DNA of 52,586 bases from Streptosporangiaceae bacterium (lineage in GTDB: Bacteria > Actinomycetota > Actinomycetes > Streptosporangiales > Streptosporangiaceae): the NCBI GenBank assembly GCA_025934635.1, contig JAICWX010000016.1, positions 1 through 52,586 of the forward strand. Direction: 5' to 3'. The notes beneath the pieces are model-generated. The model was given only the letters and a program-made list of their open reading frames with translations. It did not search any database and was not told where the DNA came from. Of this stretch, positions 31,659 through 40,573 are shown piece after piece; position 1 is the first letter of the stretch; each line of letters opens with the position of its first letter. A program made the position numbers and the translations under genes.

Positions 31659-31980
31659 GTGGCGGGCGTGTTCGCCTTCGACGTGGACAGCCGGGTGACG
31701 GCGACCGGGACTGAGGGCAGCTACACGGCTTCGCTGACCGGCCGGTGGAACCGGCACGGCGGGCCCGGCCAGCATCCGCACGTCGGTGATCAGGAGCGGG
31801 CGCACCACCGCGTTCGGCGAGTCGGTGCTGGCGCAGGAGGGCAAGGACGTGGTCCGGGCCACGGCGGCCTTTGCCCGGCTCGGCCGGCACGGGCCGGTCT
31901 TCACCGACGGCGCGCCGCCTGACCTGCCGCCGCCGGAAGACTGCCCGGGGGCGGCGGCCGGGCGCCAGGCCAGCCCCGCA
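31659..31980 (+). pseudogene. Acyl-CoA thioesterase-like gene with internal deletion
   Basis: Directly after the map stop, GTG 31659 opens VAGVFAFDVDSRVTATGTEG and SYTASLTGRWNRHGGPG, like the first strands of a TesB-type hotdog thioesterase (FDxxTAV...GW...GGPNGGY). The next recognisable part, SIRTSVIRSGRTTAFGESVL and EGKDVVRATAAFARLG, belongs about 40 residues further on in the family and lies in another frame. So the segment with NGGY and the central helix is deleted and the frame is broken. The 3' end merges into the TnpB-containing remnant. I infer inactivation of a once operonic gene. Confidence 0.55.
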
Positions 31981-32027
31981 TCGCCCAGCCGCGTATCGCT
32001 GAGCGCATCGAGTTCCGGTCCGTTGCT

Positions 32028-32051
32028 GATGAGTGAGCGGTAGTGCTCATC
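32028..32051. repeat. Possible subterminal palindrome of an IS200/IS605-type element
   Basis: GATGAG (32028-32033) and CTCATC (32046-32051) pair over a 12-nt loop, at the 3' end of the tnpB remnant. IS200/IS605 elements carry hairpins near their ends and the guide-like RNA of TnpB derives from this side. Element limits were not determined. Confidence 0.35.
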
Positions 32052-32634
32052 TCGTCGGCACCCCGTCTCGGGGTTGTTCCCCAGCCTGGTGGCTGGGTCC
32101 CTTCCGCGCTTCATCGCCACCAGCCGGGCGGGGCCCGGTCTTACGTCCGGCTCGGCGCTTGACGGCGGCCCTGACTGGGCCGACGGCACTATCACCCGCA
32201 CAGGACGGCTCGTAGCGCGCGAGGTTGATCGCAGCGTTATCGTCGCGCTGGTGCCTGGCCCCGCATCCATTGCAGGTCCAGTGCTCAGCCCAGCCGATGT
32301 CCTGCACGTGCCCGCAGGCATGGCAGGTCTTCGACGACGGGAACCACCGGTCCGCGGCGATCAGGCGGGAGCCGTACCAGCCGGTCTTGTAAGCCAGCTG
32401 GCGGCGGGCCTCGCCAAGCGCGGAATCGGACAGGCCGCGCCGCCGGGCCCGCGCCCCTGCCAGTCCCTTCTGCCGCAGCATCGCGGCCGCATCCAGGCCT
32501 TCGACAACGATCTCGCCGTGGGTCTTAGCGAGACCGGTGGTCAGGACATGGAGGTGGTGGCCGCGGATGCCGGCCACCCGGCGGTGCAGCCGGGTGATCT
32601 TCTGCTGTGTCTCGGTGTCGCGGACCGAGCCGCC
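32047..32634 (-). pseudogene. tnpB: TnpB (RuvC-like RNA-guided nuclease) C-terminal fragment
   Basis: The minus-strand frame open from 32634 encodes the C-terminal half of an IS605/IS607-type TnpB: TETQQKITRLHRRVAGIRGH, VLTTGLAKTHGEIVVEGLDA (RuvC-II Glu), YKTGWYGSRLIAADRWFPSS, a zinc ribbon CHACG...CNGCG, and QRDDNAAINLARYE (RuvC-III Asp). The N-terminal half with the first RuvC Asp is absent and there is a stop upstream. The fragment can neither cut DNA nor be transposed. A 50-residue basic tail after the zinc ribbon is long for the family. Confidence 0.8.
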
Positions 32635-33000
32635 CCCTCAGTAGGAAGCGGACCCAGGCGCCGCACCGACCGCAGCCTCGACCCGCATCACCAGGCGCCC
32701 ACCAGCCACCTACCAGGCGAGCCGGGTGACCCGCCGGCCCATGTCAGCCTTCTGGCCGTACCAGGACACCCGTGCACGCAACCATACGACCAGGCTGCGG
32801 GTCCGGCGGGGACACCAGCACCGCGCGCTAGTGCACCCGGGACCGCCGGAACCCGCAGCGTTCCCACACGAAACCACACACGCCCACCTAGCCAGATTCA
32901 CCCATCAGCAACTGGCCAGAACACACGCACGCTTACTGCTACTCACTACTCCGTGAGCAGTTCACAACCCTTCCGGGCCCGCCCCGCCGCCTGGTCCTTA
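32635..33000. other. Non-coding or eroded stretch between tnpB remnant and ABC exporter
   Basis: About 365 bp. Minus-strand frames of about 60 codons (for example VSWYGQKADMGRRVTRLAW near 32745) look partly protein-like but are interrupted by stops. This may be the decayed 5' part of the transposon or of the gene it hit. The stretch near 32870-32950 is richer in A. I found no repeat that defines the end of an element. Confidence 0.4.
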
Positions 33001-33008
33001 ACGCCGGG

Positions 33009-33842
33009 TCAGGCGTCGCGCTTGCGGAACAAGATCCCGCCCACGATCAGCAGGATCAGCGTGTAGACGGCGAACACGGTGAACTGGCCCCACGGGGAGA
33101 ACAGGTGGTCGGGTCCCGGCCCGACCACGACTGAGATGGCGTCGCCGGTCGAGCTGGGCAGCCAGCGCGCGATGTCGTCGTACCAGTTGCTCGGCAGCAG
33201 GTGGGCCAGGATCGGGATCACGAACAGCAGCCCGATGATCGAGGTGATGGTGGCCGCGGTGTGCCGGAAGATGGCTCCGGCCGCGAACGCGAACAGGCCG
33301 CACAGGGTGACGTACAGGGCGCCGCCGATCACGGCGCGCAGCACGTTCGGCTGTGACAGCGTGGCGCTCTCGTGCGTGCTGGTCAGGATCGCCTGGCCGA
33401 GGAAGAACGCGACGAAGGCCGTCACCACAGTGACCACCAGGGCAACCGCGGCGAAGACCGCGGCCTTGGCGGCGTACACGGTGACCCGCCGCGGCATCGC
33501 GGTGAGCGAGGTCCTGATCATCCCGGTGGAGTACTCGGAGGTGAGCACGATCGCGCCGAACACCACGATGACCAGCTGGCCCAGGAAGAACAACCCGGCC
33601 ACGCTGATCTGGGTGGCGTCGAAGGTGGCCCGGTCGGACGCCGAGGTGTGCGACCAGTTGGCCGCCACGCCCGCGGAGATGGCCGCGCCGATCCCGACGC
33701 TGATCACGACCAGCACCAGCAGCGTCCACCAGGTCGAGCGGACCGAACGGATCTTGGTGAATTCCGAGCGCAGTGTCCCGCCGAACCCGGCCCGGCCGGA
33801 CGACCGGGGCAGGGCCGGGGCCTGCTTGGTGATGGTGGCCAT
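33009..33842 (-). CDS. ABC-2 type transporter permease
   Basis: A 277-residue membrane subunit with six predicted helices: WWTLLVLVVISVGIGAAISA, ISVAGLFFLGQLVIVVFGAI, AAVFAAVALVVTVVTAFVAF, LRAVIGGALYVTLCGLFAFA, ITSIIGLLFVIPILAHLLPS and FTVFAVYTLILLIVGGILFR. The pattern LRSEFTKIRSVRSTWW and LTSEYSTGMIRTSLTAMPRR is typical of actinobacterial ABC-2 permeases. ATG 33842 is 1 nt after the stop of the ATPase gene. Substrate is not evident; homologues export antibiotics, peptides or lipids. Confidence 0.88.
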   Translation of the reverse strand: MATITKQAPALPRSSGRAGFGGTLRSEFTKIRSVRSTWWTLLVLVVISVGIGAAISAGVAANWSHTSASDRATFDATQISVAGLFFLGQLVIVVFGAIVLTSEYSTGMIRTSLTAMPRRVTVYAAKAAVFAAVALVVTVVTAFVAFFLGQAILTSTHESATLSQPNVLRAVIGGALYVTLCGLFAFAAGAIFRHTAATITSIIGLLFVIPILAHLLPSNWYDDIARWLPSSTGDAISVVVGPGPDHLFSPWGQFTVFAVYTLILLIVGGILFRKRDA

Positions 33843-33843
33843 G

Positions 33844-34845
33844 TCAGATCCGTCCTTCGCTCGGCCCGGTCTGGCCCGGCCCTGATTGGCTCAGCCCGGC
33901 GAACTGCTCGGGAAGGGGCGCCGGCGGGGGGCCGGTCCCCTGGCCCTCGCCCCGGTACTCCACGCTGTCCGCGGTCAGCTCCATGAAGGCCGCCTCGAGG
34001 GAGGCCCGCATCACGGTCAGCTCGTGCAGCCGCACGCCGTGCTCGAACGCGAGATCGCCGATCCGGGCGGCGACCAGCCCGGACACGATCAGCGCGCCGT
34101 CGGCGCCGGTGGCTACGGTGCCGCCCGCCGTGGTGACCGCCTTGGCCAGCTGGTCGGCCTGCGGCGTGGTCACCCGGACGGTCTGGCCCGAGCTGCGGGC
34201 GATGAACTCTTCCATGGTGCAGTCGGCGAGGAGCTGGCCGCGGCCGATCACGATCAGGTGCTCAGCGGTGTGCTCCATCTCCGACATCAGGTGGCTGGAC
34301 ACGAACACGGTGCGGCCCTCGGACGCGAGCGCCTTCATCAGGTTGCGGATCCACAGGATGCCCTCCGGGTCCAGCCCGTTGACCGGCTCGTCGAACATCA
34401 AGATCTTCGGGTCGCCGAGCAGCGTCCCGGCGATGCCGAGGCGCTGCCCCATGCCGAGCGAGAACCCCTTGGTCCGCTTGCGCGCGACCTCGGTCAGCCC
34501 GACCAGTTCCAGTACCTCGCCCACCCGGCGCTTGGGCAGGTTGTTCGTCTGGGCCAGGCAGAGCAGGTGGTTGTAGGCCGAACGGCCCGGGTGCAGCGCC
34601 TTGGCGTCCAGCAGCGCGCCCACCTCGCGCATCGGATTGGCCAGGCTGGCGTACTGCTTGCCGTCGATGGTGACACCGCCGGCGTCCGGGTAATCCAGGC
34701 CCAGCATGAGCCGCATGGTGGTCGTCTTGCCCGCCCCGTTCGGGCCGAGGAAACCGGTCACCTTGCCCGGCACCACGTTGAACGACAGGTTGTTGACGGC
34801 GATTTTCTCGCCGTACCGTTTGTTAAGCCCCCGTACCTCAATCAT
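33844..34845 (-). CDS. ABC-2 transporter ATP-binding protein
   Basis: The 333-residue ATPase partner of the permease. It has Walker A GPNGAGKTTTMRLMLGL, signature SLGMGQRLGIAG, Walker B ILMFDEPVNGLDPEG, and switch His in VSSHLMSEME. The C-terminal extension after residue 225 holds a DUF4162-like regulatory part and ends in a glycine/proline tail. I use ATG 34845. A GTG at 34869 is possible, but most homologues begin MIEVRGLNKRYG. TTGCCA at about 34916-34921 may be a -35. The two genes form a simple exporter operon. Confidence 0.9.
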   Translation of the reverse strand: MIEVRGLNKRYGEKIAVNNLSFNVVPGKVTGFLGPNGAGKTTTMRLMLGLDYPDAGGVTIDGKQYASLANPMREVGALLDAKALHPGRSAYNHLLCLAQTNNLPKRRVGEVLELVGLTEVARKRTKGFSLGMGQRLGIAGTLLGDPKILMFDEPVNGLDPEGILWIRNLMKALASEGRTVFVSSHLMSEMEHTAEHLIVIGRGQLLADCTMEEFIARSSGQTVRVTTPQADQLAKAVTTAGGTVATGADGALIVSGLVAARIGDLAFEHGVRLHELTVMRASLEAAFMELTADSVEYRGEGQGTGPPPAPLPEQFAGLSQSGPGQTGPSEGRI

Positions 34846-34904
34846 CGCCTGAGTCCCTTCTGACGGCACGTCTCGGAATATGCCGTCGCGACCCGATTAG
34901 CCTA

Positions 34905-35402
34905 TTACCTCGACCTGGCAAGAAGCTGAATTGCGAGCTCGCGGCGCCCGGCGAACTCAGCTGCTGAGAATCTGCCCGCCGGTTTCCGGCCGGAGGTCGC
35001 CCGGACGTGCAGGCTGATCGAGTAGCCCGCGCCGTGGCCGCGCAGCCAGTGCCGCGGGCCGTGGACCCTGGCCGGCCCGGGTCGCAGCACGGTGCCGCCC
35101 TCCGTCGCCTCCCCCGCGATCAGGGTGGCGACGTCGCAGTCACACTCCCGGCCGGCGTCACCGGGCGGCATGACCACCAGCCAGGCGCCGTACCCCGGCT
35201 GGTCTTCCACCTCGATCTCGACCGAACGGGCGGGGTCGAAGCGCACCAGGCCCCACCAGCGCTCCGGTGCAGCGGAGAGTAGTCGCAGGTGACGGGCCAG
35301 GGTGCCGAGGGTCAGCGGCGGCGGCGGCCCGGCCGACTGCGCCAGTTGCGTCACCGGGAACGAGGCGGCGGCCAGCAAGGCGATCTCAGGGGCAACAGAC
35401 AT
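34905..35402 (-). CDS. Uncharacterised actinobacterial protein (cupin-like)
   Basis: A protein of about 165 residues (or 184 if it starts at GTG 35459). The recognisable part reads LGTLARHLRLLSAAPERWWG, then VDQP-like EVEDQPGYGAWLVVMPPGDA, CDCDVATLIAGEATEGGTVL and GPRHWLRGHGAGYSISLHVR. The alternating strands and the late RGHGAGYSISLHVRA segment suggest a cysteine-dioxygenase or cupin beta-barrel, in which His positions would bind metal; I could not confirm a complete metal triad. The start is uncertain: ATG 35402 is weak, while TTG 35423 has AAGGA 7 nt upstream. The first codons carry a direct repeat CGTTGAACG x2. Confidence 0.6.
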   Translation of the reverse strand: MSVAPEIALLAAASFPVTQLAQSAGPPPPLTLGTLARHLRLLSAAPERWWGLVRFDPARSVEIEVEDQPGYGAWLVVMPPGDAGRECDCDVATLIAGEATEGGTVLRPGPARVHGPRHWLRGHGAGYSISLHVRATSGRKPAGRFSAAEFAGRRELAIQLLARSR

Positions 35403-35459
35403 CTCTGCGTTCAACGCGTTCAACGGAAAGTCCTTCGCGGGCTCTTCGGCGCGCAGCAC

Positions 35460-35637
35460 CCTCAGGGCGGCGCCGGTGGCGACAACGGTCAGCTGGGGTC
35501 GTTGTCAGCAACAACACGAAGGACGACAGAGCACGCGCGCGAGCATCGCGGTGACACCCGGGTGGGTCCCGTGGAAAACGCGGCGTGACATGCGCGATAG
35601 CTTACACGGCGGTGACCGTGCGTGGCGCCAGTCCGGG
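35460..35637. other. Gene-free gap with short inverted repeat
   Basis: GTTGT (35501-35505) and ACAAC (35511-35515) flank a 5-nt loop. No other structure or gene is visible in this 178-bp stretch. Confidence 0.35.
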
Positions 35638-36711
35638 CTAGCGGTCGCGTCCGAGGCGCTTCACGGCGTCCCGGACGGCGTCCTCGCCGGCCTTCTGGCC
35701 GGCTTCGTCCTGGCTGGCTTCGTCAGCCGCCCAGACGGCGGCGCACAGCGCGCGCAGGCCGTCGATGCGCTGACCCTGGCCGGTCAGGTCCAGGCCGCCG
35801 CCGTCTGCCCGCGCCGTCCAGCCGCCGCAGGCGTAGCCGCCGTCGGACTCCTTGATTTCCGGATGCGGTTCGAGCAGGCCGGCCAGATCCTCGGCCAGGT
35901 AGGTCGGACGCTGTGACGGCGGCGCGAGCACTGCCTCGGCCGGGCCGGTCACCCCGGTGAGCACCAGCAGGCTGTCCGCACCGACCCGGTGGGCGCCCTC
36001 GATGTCGGTATCCAGCCGGTCGCCGACGACCAGCGGGTGCCTGGCCCCGGTGCGCAGCACCGATTCGCGGTGCAGCGGCGGCTCCGGCTTGCCCGCCACC
36101 AGCGGCCGTACCCCGGTCGCGGTCGCGACCACCTGGATGAGCGAGCCGTTGCCGGGCGCGATCCCGCTCCGGCCCGGGATCGTGAGGTCGCCGTTGGACG
36201 CGACGAACAGCGCGCCGGCCGCGACCGCCAGGCCGCCCTCGGCCAGCATCGAGTAGTCGACGCCGGGCGCGTAACCCTGGACGACCGCGCGCGGCTGGTC
36301 GGCGGCCGTGCTGACCGGGCGCAGGCCGCGTTCCCGCAGCGCCATCCGCAGGCCGCTGCCGCCGATGACCAGGACCGGCGCGCCCGCCGGGAGGCGCTCG
36401 GCCAGCAGCCGGGCCGCCGCCTGGGCGGAGGTCACCACGTCGTCCGCCGCGGCCGGGACGCCTAGGCTGGTCAGCAGGGCGGCGACGGCGGCCGGGGTGC
36501 GGAAGGCGTTGTTGGTCACGTAGGCCAGCCGCATGCCCGCCGCGTCGGCCTTGTGCAGCGCCTCGGCCGCTCCGGGGATGGCGGCGCCGCCGATGTAGAC
36601 CACGCCGTCCAGGTCGAGCAGGGCGACGTCGTAGCCGGCGGTGAGCGGCTCCTGGCTGGGCCGCAGCACGCCGCTGCTCCCGCCGTTGTCCTCCGTGCGG
36701 CCTTCGGTCAC
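35638..36711 (-). CDS. HAD-IIA family phosphatase (NagD/PGP-like)
   Basis: A 357-residue haloacid-dehalogenase hydrolase of subclass IIA. Motif I is LLDLDGVVYIGG, motif II TNNAFRTPAAV, the cap follows, and motif III/IV is AGKPEPPLHRE...VVGDRLDTDIEGAHRVGAD. The substrate may be phosphoglycolate, glycerol 3-phosphate or a nucleotide; the family cannot be told apart by sequence. About 65 residues after the HAD domain (ACGGWTARADGGGLDLTGQG) form an extra C-terminal part that is not in E. coli NagD. The GTG at 36711 overlaps the TPR gene stop as GTGA, so the two are co-translated. Confidence 0.88.
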   Translation of the reverse strand: MTEGRTEDNGGSSGVLRPSQEPLTAGYDVALLDLDGVVYIGGAAIPGAAEALHKADAAGMRLAYVTNNAFRTPAAVAALLTSLGVPAAADDVVTSAQAAARLLAERLPAGAPVLVIGGSGLRMALRERGLRPVSTAADQPRAVVQGYAPGVDYSMLAEGGLAVAAGALFVASNGDLTIPGRSGIAPGNGSLIQVVATATGVRPLVAGKPEPPLHRESVLRTGARHPLVVGDRLDTDIEGAHRVGADSLLVLTGVTGPAEAVLAPPSQRPTYLAEDLAGLLEPHPEIKESDGGYACGGWTARADGGGLDLTGQGQRIDGLRALCAAVWAADEASQDEAGQKAGEDAVRDAVKRLGRDR

Positions 36712-37184
36712 TGGGGACCGTCCGGCGGGGCCTGCGTCTTTCGCGCCTGCAGCGTGGCTCGCACCGAGCGCAGGGCCTCGGTGTAATGGGCGGCATCGGG
36801 CCGCATGGCGGCGGCGAGCGCGAGATACTCGGCCGCCGCGGCGTGGTTCCCGGTCCGGGCCAGGGCGAGCCCGAGCCCGAAGTGCGCATAGTCGTCCGAC
36901 GGACTCGCCTCCACGATCACCCGGAAATTCTCGGCCGCCTCAGCGTAGCGGCCCGCGTCGAACTGGGCCCGGGCCAGGGCCTCCCGGACGCTGCGGGCGT
37001 CCGGCTCGGCCGTCGAGGCGCGCTGCAGGATCTGGGCCGCGGCGGCGGGGCTGCCCCGGCCGAGCAGTTCCAGGCCGCGCCGGTACCAGGTGTGCACGTC
37101 GTCCGCAGATCCTCCGGGAAGGACCTGGCCAGGGAAGTTTTCTTCCGGATGGGAATCGGAGCTTGCACTCGATCCTTTTGACAT
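36708..37184 (-). CDS. Tetratricopeptide repeat protein
   Basis: A 158-residue protein with about three TPR units: WYRRGLELLGRGSPAAAAQI, VREALARAQFDAGRYAEAAE and YAHFGLGLALARTGNHAAAA, each with the W/A-G-A-P spacing. The first 30 residues are disordered. TPRs make protein contacts, and the gene is the first of a pair with the HAD phosphatase. ATG 37184 lies 3 nt from the divergent DUF1015 start, so promoters of both must lie inside each other's coding sequence. Confidence 0.84.
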   Translation of the reverse strand: MSKGSSASSDSHPEENFPGQVLPGGSADDVHTWYRRGLELLGRGSPAAAAQILQRASTAEPDARSVREALARAQFDAGRYAEAAENFRVIVEASPSDDYAHFGLGLALARTGNHAAAAEYLALAAAMRPDAAHYTEALRSVRATLQARKTQAPPDGPQ

Positions 37185-37187
37185 GAT

Positions 37188-38582
37188 GTGCAGACCCTTC
37201 CGTCCGAAGCTGGTTCCGGTCTCGTGCTGGCGCCCTTCCGCGGTATCCGTTATGCCCGTGACCGGGTCAGCGGTATCGCAAACGTCACATCACCACCGTA
37301 CGACGTGATCAACGGCGGCATCCTCGACCGGTTGCGGGCGTCGGATCCGCACAACGTCGTCCGCCTCATCCTGCCAGGTGAGAATGCAGCCGCGAGCAAG
37401 GCCGCGGCGACGCTGCTGCGCGAGTGGCTGTCGGCGGGCGTGCTCATCAGGGACCGGATGGCCGCTCTCTATATCTACGAGCAGAGCGTCCCGGCGCAGC
37501 CGGGCCTGGCCGGCCCGCCCGGCGGGGAAGCTCGCACGCTGCAGCGCGGCATCGTCGGCCTGGTCCGCCTCGGGCCGCCCGAGACCGCGGGCATCCTCCC
37601 GCACGAGGGTGTCATGCCGGGACTGGTAGCCGGGCGGCGCGAGCTGATGGCGGCTACCCAGGCCAACCTGGAGCCGATCTTCCTCATCTACGACGGCGAC
37701 CAGGCCGCCGGCCCGGCCGAAACGGCCACCGAGGTGATGGACCGGGTGGCGGCCGAGCGGGCGCCGCTGGTCTCGGTCACCACCGAGGACGGCATTACTC
37801 ACCGGCTGTGGCGGCTCGGCGACCCCGCCGAGCAGGCCGCGATCGCCGGCGACCTGGCCGGCCGGCGGGCGCTCATCGCCGACGGCCATCACCGGTACGC
37901 CGCCTACCTGGACCTGCAGGCGCAGATGCGGCGCGACGGCCTGGGCGACGGGCCGTGGGACTACGGGCTCGCGTTCCTGGTCGACTCGGCGGCCTACCCG
38001 CCCCGGCTGGGCGCCATCCACCGGGTGCTGCCCCGGCTGGATCCGGGCCGGGCCGCCGAGCTGGCGAAGGCCGCGTTCACCGTGCAGGACCTGCCCGCCG
38101 GGCTCGGCCTGGACGGCGCGCTGCAGCGGCTGGCCGCGGCCGGCCGCGACGGCACGGCCTTCCTGCTGGCCGGCGGGCCGGTGCTCCGCCTGCTCAGCCA
38201 CCCGGACCCGGTCCAGCTGGCGGCCTCGATGCCGGCCGGGACGTCCGCGTCCTGGCAGCGCCTGGACGCGTCGGTGATGCAGTACCTGCTGCTCGGCCGG
38301 CTGTGGGGCGTCACCGACAGCGAGCGTGACGTGCTCATCGACCACGACGCGGCCGACGCGGTGCGGGCGGTCTCGGGTGACGCCACCGCCACCGATGTCG
38401 CCGAACGGGGACCAGGGCCTGCCCCGGCGCCCGGAGGCACCGCCGTGATCTCCAACCCGGCTTCCTTCGAGGCGGTCATCCGGATCGCGGCCCACGGCGA
38501 GCGGGTGCCGCGCAAGTCCACGTCGTTCGGCCCCAAGCCGCGTACCGGGCTGGTGCTGCGCACGTTCGGCCCGGCCGACTGA
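37188..38582 (+). CDS. DUF1015 family protein
   Basis: A 464-residue cytoplasmic protein of the DUF1015 (SerC-associated) family. Conserved parts are LAPFRGIRYARDRVSGIANV, SPPYDVI, NVVRLILPGE, YEQSVPAQPG, and the central ADGHHRYAAYLDLQA, which is diagnostic. The late part QYLLLGRLWGVTDSE and FEAVIRIAAHGERVPRKSTS and FGPKPRTGLVLR completes it. Its enzymatic function is not established. I use GTG 37188, but the family begins near LAPFRG, so GTG 37223 is also possible. A four-copy gene neighbourhood (TPR, HAD, DUF1015) is common in actinomycetes. Confidence 0.88.
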   Translation: MQTLPSEAGSGLVLAPFRGIRYARDRVSGIANVTSPPYDVINGGILDRLRASDPHNVVRLILPGENAAASKAAATLLREWLSAGVLIRDRMAALYIYEQSVPAQPGLAGPPGGEARTLQRGIVGLVRLGPPETAGILPHEGVMPGLVAGRRELMAATQANLEPIFLIYDGDQAAGPAETATEVMDRVAAERAPLVSVTTEDGITHRLWRLGDPAEQAAIAGDLAGRRALIADGHHRYAAYLDLQAQMRRDGLGDGPWDYGLAFLVDSAAYPPRLGAIHRVLPRLDPGRAAELAKAAFTVQDLPAGLGLDGALQRLAAAGRDGTAFLLAGGPVLRLLSHPDPVQLAASMPAGTSASWQRLDASVMQYLLLGRLWGVTDSERDVLIDHDAADAVRAVSGDATATDVAERGPGPAPAPGGTAVISNPASFEAVIRIAAHGERVPRKSTSFGPKPRTGLVLRTFGPAD

Positions 38583-38607
38583 CCCGCGCGGCCGCGGCTG
38601 GGAGACA

Positions 38608-39612
38608 ATGGATCGCGTGGCAGAAGGAACCGGCCCGGCGGAAACCGGCCCGCTGGGAACTGGCCCGCTGGGAACTGGCCCGGTCCCGCTCGGGGACGAG
38701 GTGTTCCAGATCGACACCCGGATGGCCGGGTACGACGGGATCACCGCGGGTTACCTGATCCGGGGCGACCGGCCCTGCCTGGTGGAAACGGGGACCGCGC
38801 CGTCCGCGCCGGTCGTCCGCGACGCCCTGGCCGGGCTCGGGATCGGCCCGGGCGATCTGGCCACGGTCGTGGTCACGCATATCCACCTCGACCACGCGGG
38901 CGGGGCCGGCGACATCGCCGCGATGTTCCCGTCGGCGCAGATCGTCGTGCACCAGCGCGGCGCACGGCACCTGGCCGACCCGTCCAGGCTCATGGCCAGC
39001 GCCCGGATGGTCTACGGGGACGCGCTCGACCGGCTCTTCGGGGTGCTCGCACCGATCCCGGCCGACCGCATCGTGGCGCTCGACGACACGGGGACCGTCG
39101 ATCTCGGCGGGGGCCGCCGCCTGGACAGCCACTACTCCCCCGGCCACGCCAAGCACCACGTCGGCCTGGTCGACTCGCAGACCGGTGACCTGTACGTCGG
39201 CGACGCGGCGGGCGTGTACCTGCCCGACACTCAAGACCTGCGCCCGGCCACGCCGCCGCCCGATTTCGACCTGGAGACCGCGCTCGCCTCGGTGCGCATG
39301 TTCGCCGCGCTGCAGCCCGCTCGGCTGCTGTTCAGCCACTACGGCCCGGTCGGACAGGTAGGCGAGATCCTGGACCGGTCGGCGGAGGAGATCATCGTCT
39401 GGGTTGAGGAAACCCGCCGGGCCCGCCGGGCGGGCCTGGACCTCGATCACGCCGTGGCCATGGTCCGGGACCGCACCATGGCCCGGTACGCGGCGATGGC
39501 CCCGGACGCCGATCTCGCCCTGGCCGAGAAGTTCGAGCGGGAGAGCAGCGCCGCCGGCAACGTCGAGGGAATCCTCCACTGGCTCGAGAAGACCGACCCC
39601 GGCAAGAGCTAG
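38608..39612 (+). CDS. MBL-fold metallo-hydrolase
   Basis: A 334-residue metallo-beta-lactamase-fold hydrolase. The zinc motif is THIHLDHAGG (HxHxDH), then further His in SPGHAKHHV, the Asp in VGDAAGVYLP, and a late His in LFSHYGPVG. This pattern fits the glyoxalase II/ArsR-like hydrolases of unknown substrate. The N-terminus carries a repeated GPLGT unit from a 15-bp tandem repeat. The gene starts 25 nt after the DUF1015 stop and runs in the same direction. Confidence 0.86.
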   Translation: MDRVAEGTGPAETGPLGTGPLGTGPVPLGDEVFQIDTRMAGYDGITAGYLIRGDRPCLVETGTAPSAPVVRDALAGLGIGPGDLATVVVTHIHLDHAGGAGDIAAMFPSAQIVVHQRGARHLADPSRLMASARMVYGDALDRLFGVLAPIPADRIVALDDTGTVDLGGGRRLDSHYSPGHAKHHVGLVDSQTGDLYVGDAAGVYLPDTQDLRPATPPPDFDLETALASVRMFAALQPARLLFSHYGPVGQVGEILDRSAEEIIVWVEETRRARRAGLDLDHAVAMVRDRTMARYAAMAPDADLALAEKFERESSAAGNVEGILHWLEKTDPGKS

Positions 39613-39619
39613 CGGCGGG

Positions 39620-40573
39620 CTAGGGCGCTACGGGCGGCGGGACGATGGCGTCGACCTCGGCCCGCTCCGCCTCGGTCGGCGTCCACTCGGCCGCGGCCGC
39701 GTTGGCCTTGACCTGCTCGGCGCTGGTCGCCCCGGCGATCACCGAGGAGCAGCCCGGGTAGGCGGCCAGGGCGCCGATGGCGGTCTCCAGGAGCGTGACG
39801 CCGTGATCGGTCGACCAGGCGATCAGCGCTTCCACCGTGGCCAGCTTCTCATCGGTCACGTAGCCCTGGCGCCCGGCTAGCCTGGTCCCTTCCGGTATCG
39901 CCTGGCCCTGCCGGACCTTGCCGGTCAGCAGGCCGTTGGCAAGCGGGAAGTACGGCAGCACGCCGAGGCCGAAGTGCCGGGCTGCGGGCACGACATCCGC
40001 CTCGGCCTGGCGCTCGAGCAGCGACCAGTGGTTCTGCGCGGAGACGAACGGGGTGTGGCCGTTCCTGGCCGCGAGGTGCGCCGCGTCGGCCAGCTGCCAG
40101 CCGGACAGGTTCGAGTGGCCGAGGTACCTGACCTTGCCCTCGGCCACCAGCTCGTGCAGCGCGGCGATGGTCTCCTCGATCGGGGTGACCGGATCCGGGG
40201 TATGCAGCTGGTACAGGTCGATGTAGTCCGTGCGCAGGCGGCGGAGCGACTCGGTGACCGCGCGCCTGATGTAAGCCCGTCCGCCCTTGGCGCCAGCCGC
40301 CGGGCCGTACCCCATGTCCGCCTTCTGGTGGCCGAACTTCGTAGCCAGCACGACCTGGTCGCGGCGCGAGCCGAGGACCTCGCCCAGGGCGCGCTCCGAA
40401 CCGCCGTTCCCCCCATAGGTGTCCGACGTGTCGAGCAGGGTGATCCCGGCGTCGATCGCCGCGTCCACCACCGCCCGCGTCGCGTCGGTGTCGAGGCGGC
40501 TGCCGAAGTTATTGCAGCCGAGGCCGACGACGGATACCACTAGTCCCGACTGCCCCAGGGGCCTGTAGCGCAT
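39620..40573 (-). CDS. Aldo/keto reductase
   Basis: A 317-residue NADPH-dependent reductase of the AKR superfamily, most like the YhdN/tas-type general stress group. The catalytic tetrad is present: Asp in LLDTSDTYGG, Tyr in TYGG, Lys in LATKFGH and His in YLGHSNLSGW. The C-terminal coenzyme loop VIAGATSAEQVKANAAA is complete. The stop is 8 nt from that of the convergent MBL gene. Substrate is unknown. Confidence 0.9.
   Translation of the reverse strand: MRYRPLGQSGLVVSVVGLGCNNFGSRLDTDATRAVVDAAIDAGITLLDTSDTYGGNGGSERALGEVLGSRRDQVVLATKFGHQKADMGYGPAAGAKGGRAYIRRAVTESLRRLRTDYIDLYQLHTPDPVTPIEETIAALHELVAEGKVRYLGHSNLSGWQLADAAHLAARNGHTPFVSAQNHWSLLERQAEADVVPAARHFGLGVLPYFPLANGLLTGKVRQGQAIPEGTRLAGRQGYVTDEKLATVEALIAWSTDHGVTLLETAIGALAAYPGCSSVIAGATSAEQVKANAAAAEWTPTEAERAEVDAIVPPPVAP

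Noticed and set aside
32688..32901. Two overlapping small minus-strand frames after the tnpB remnant
   Set aside because: Short, with stops just downstream, and no match to TnpB or its partners that I recognise. Treated as eroded DNA.
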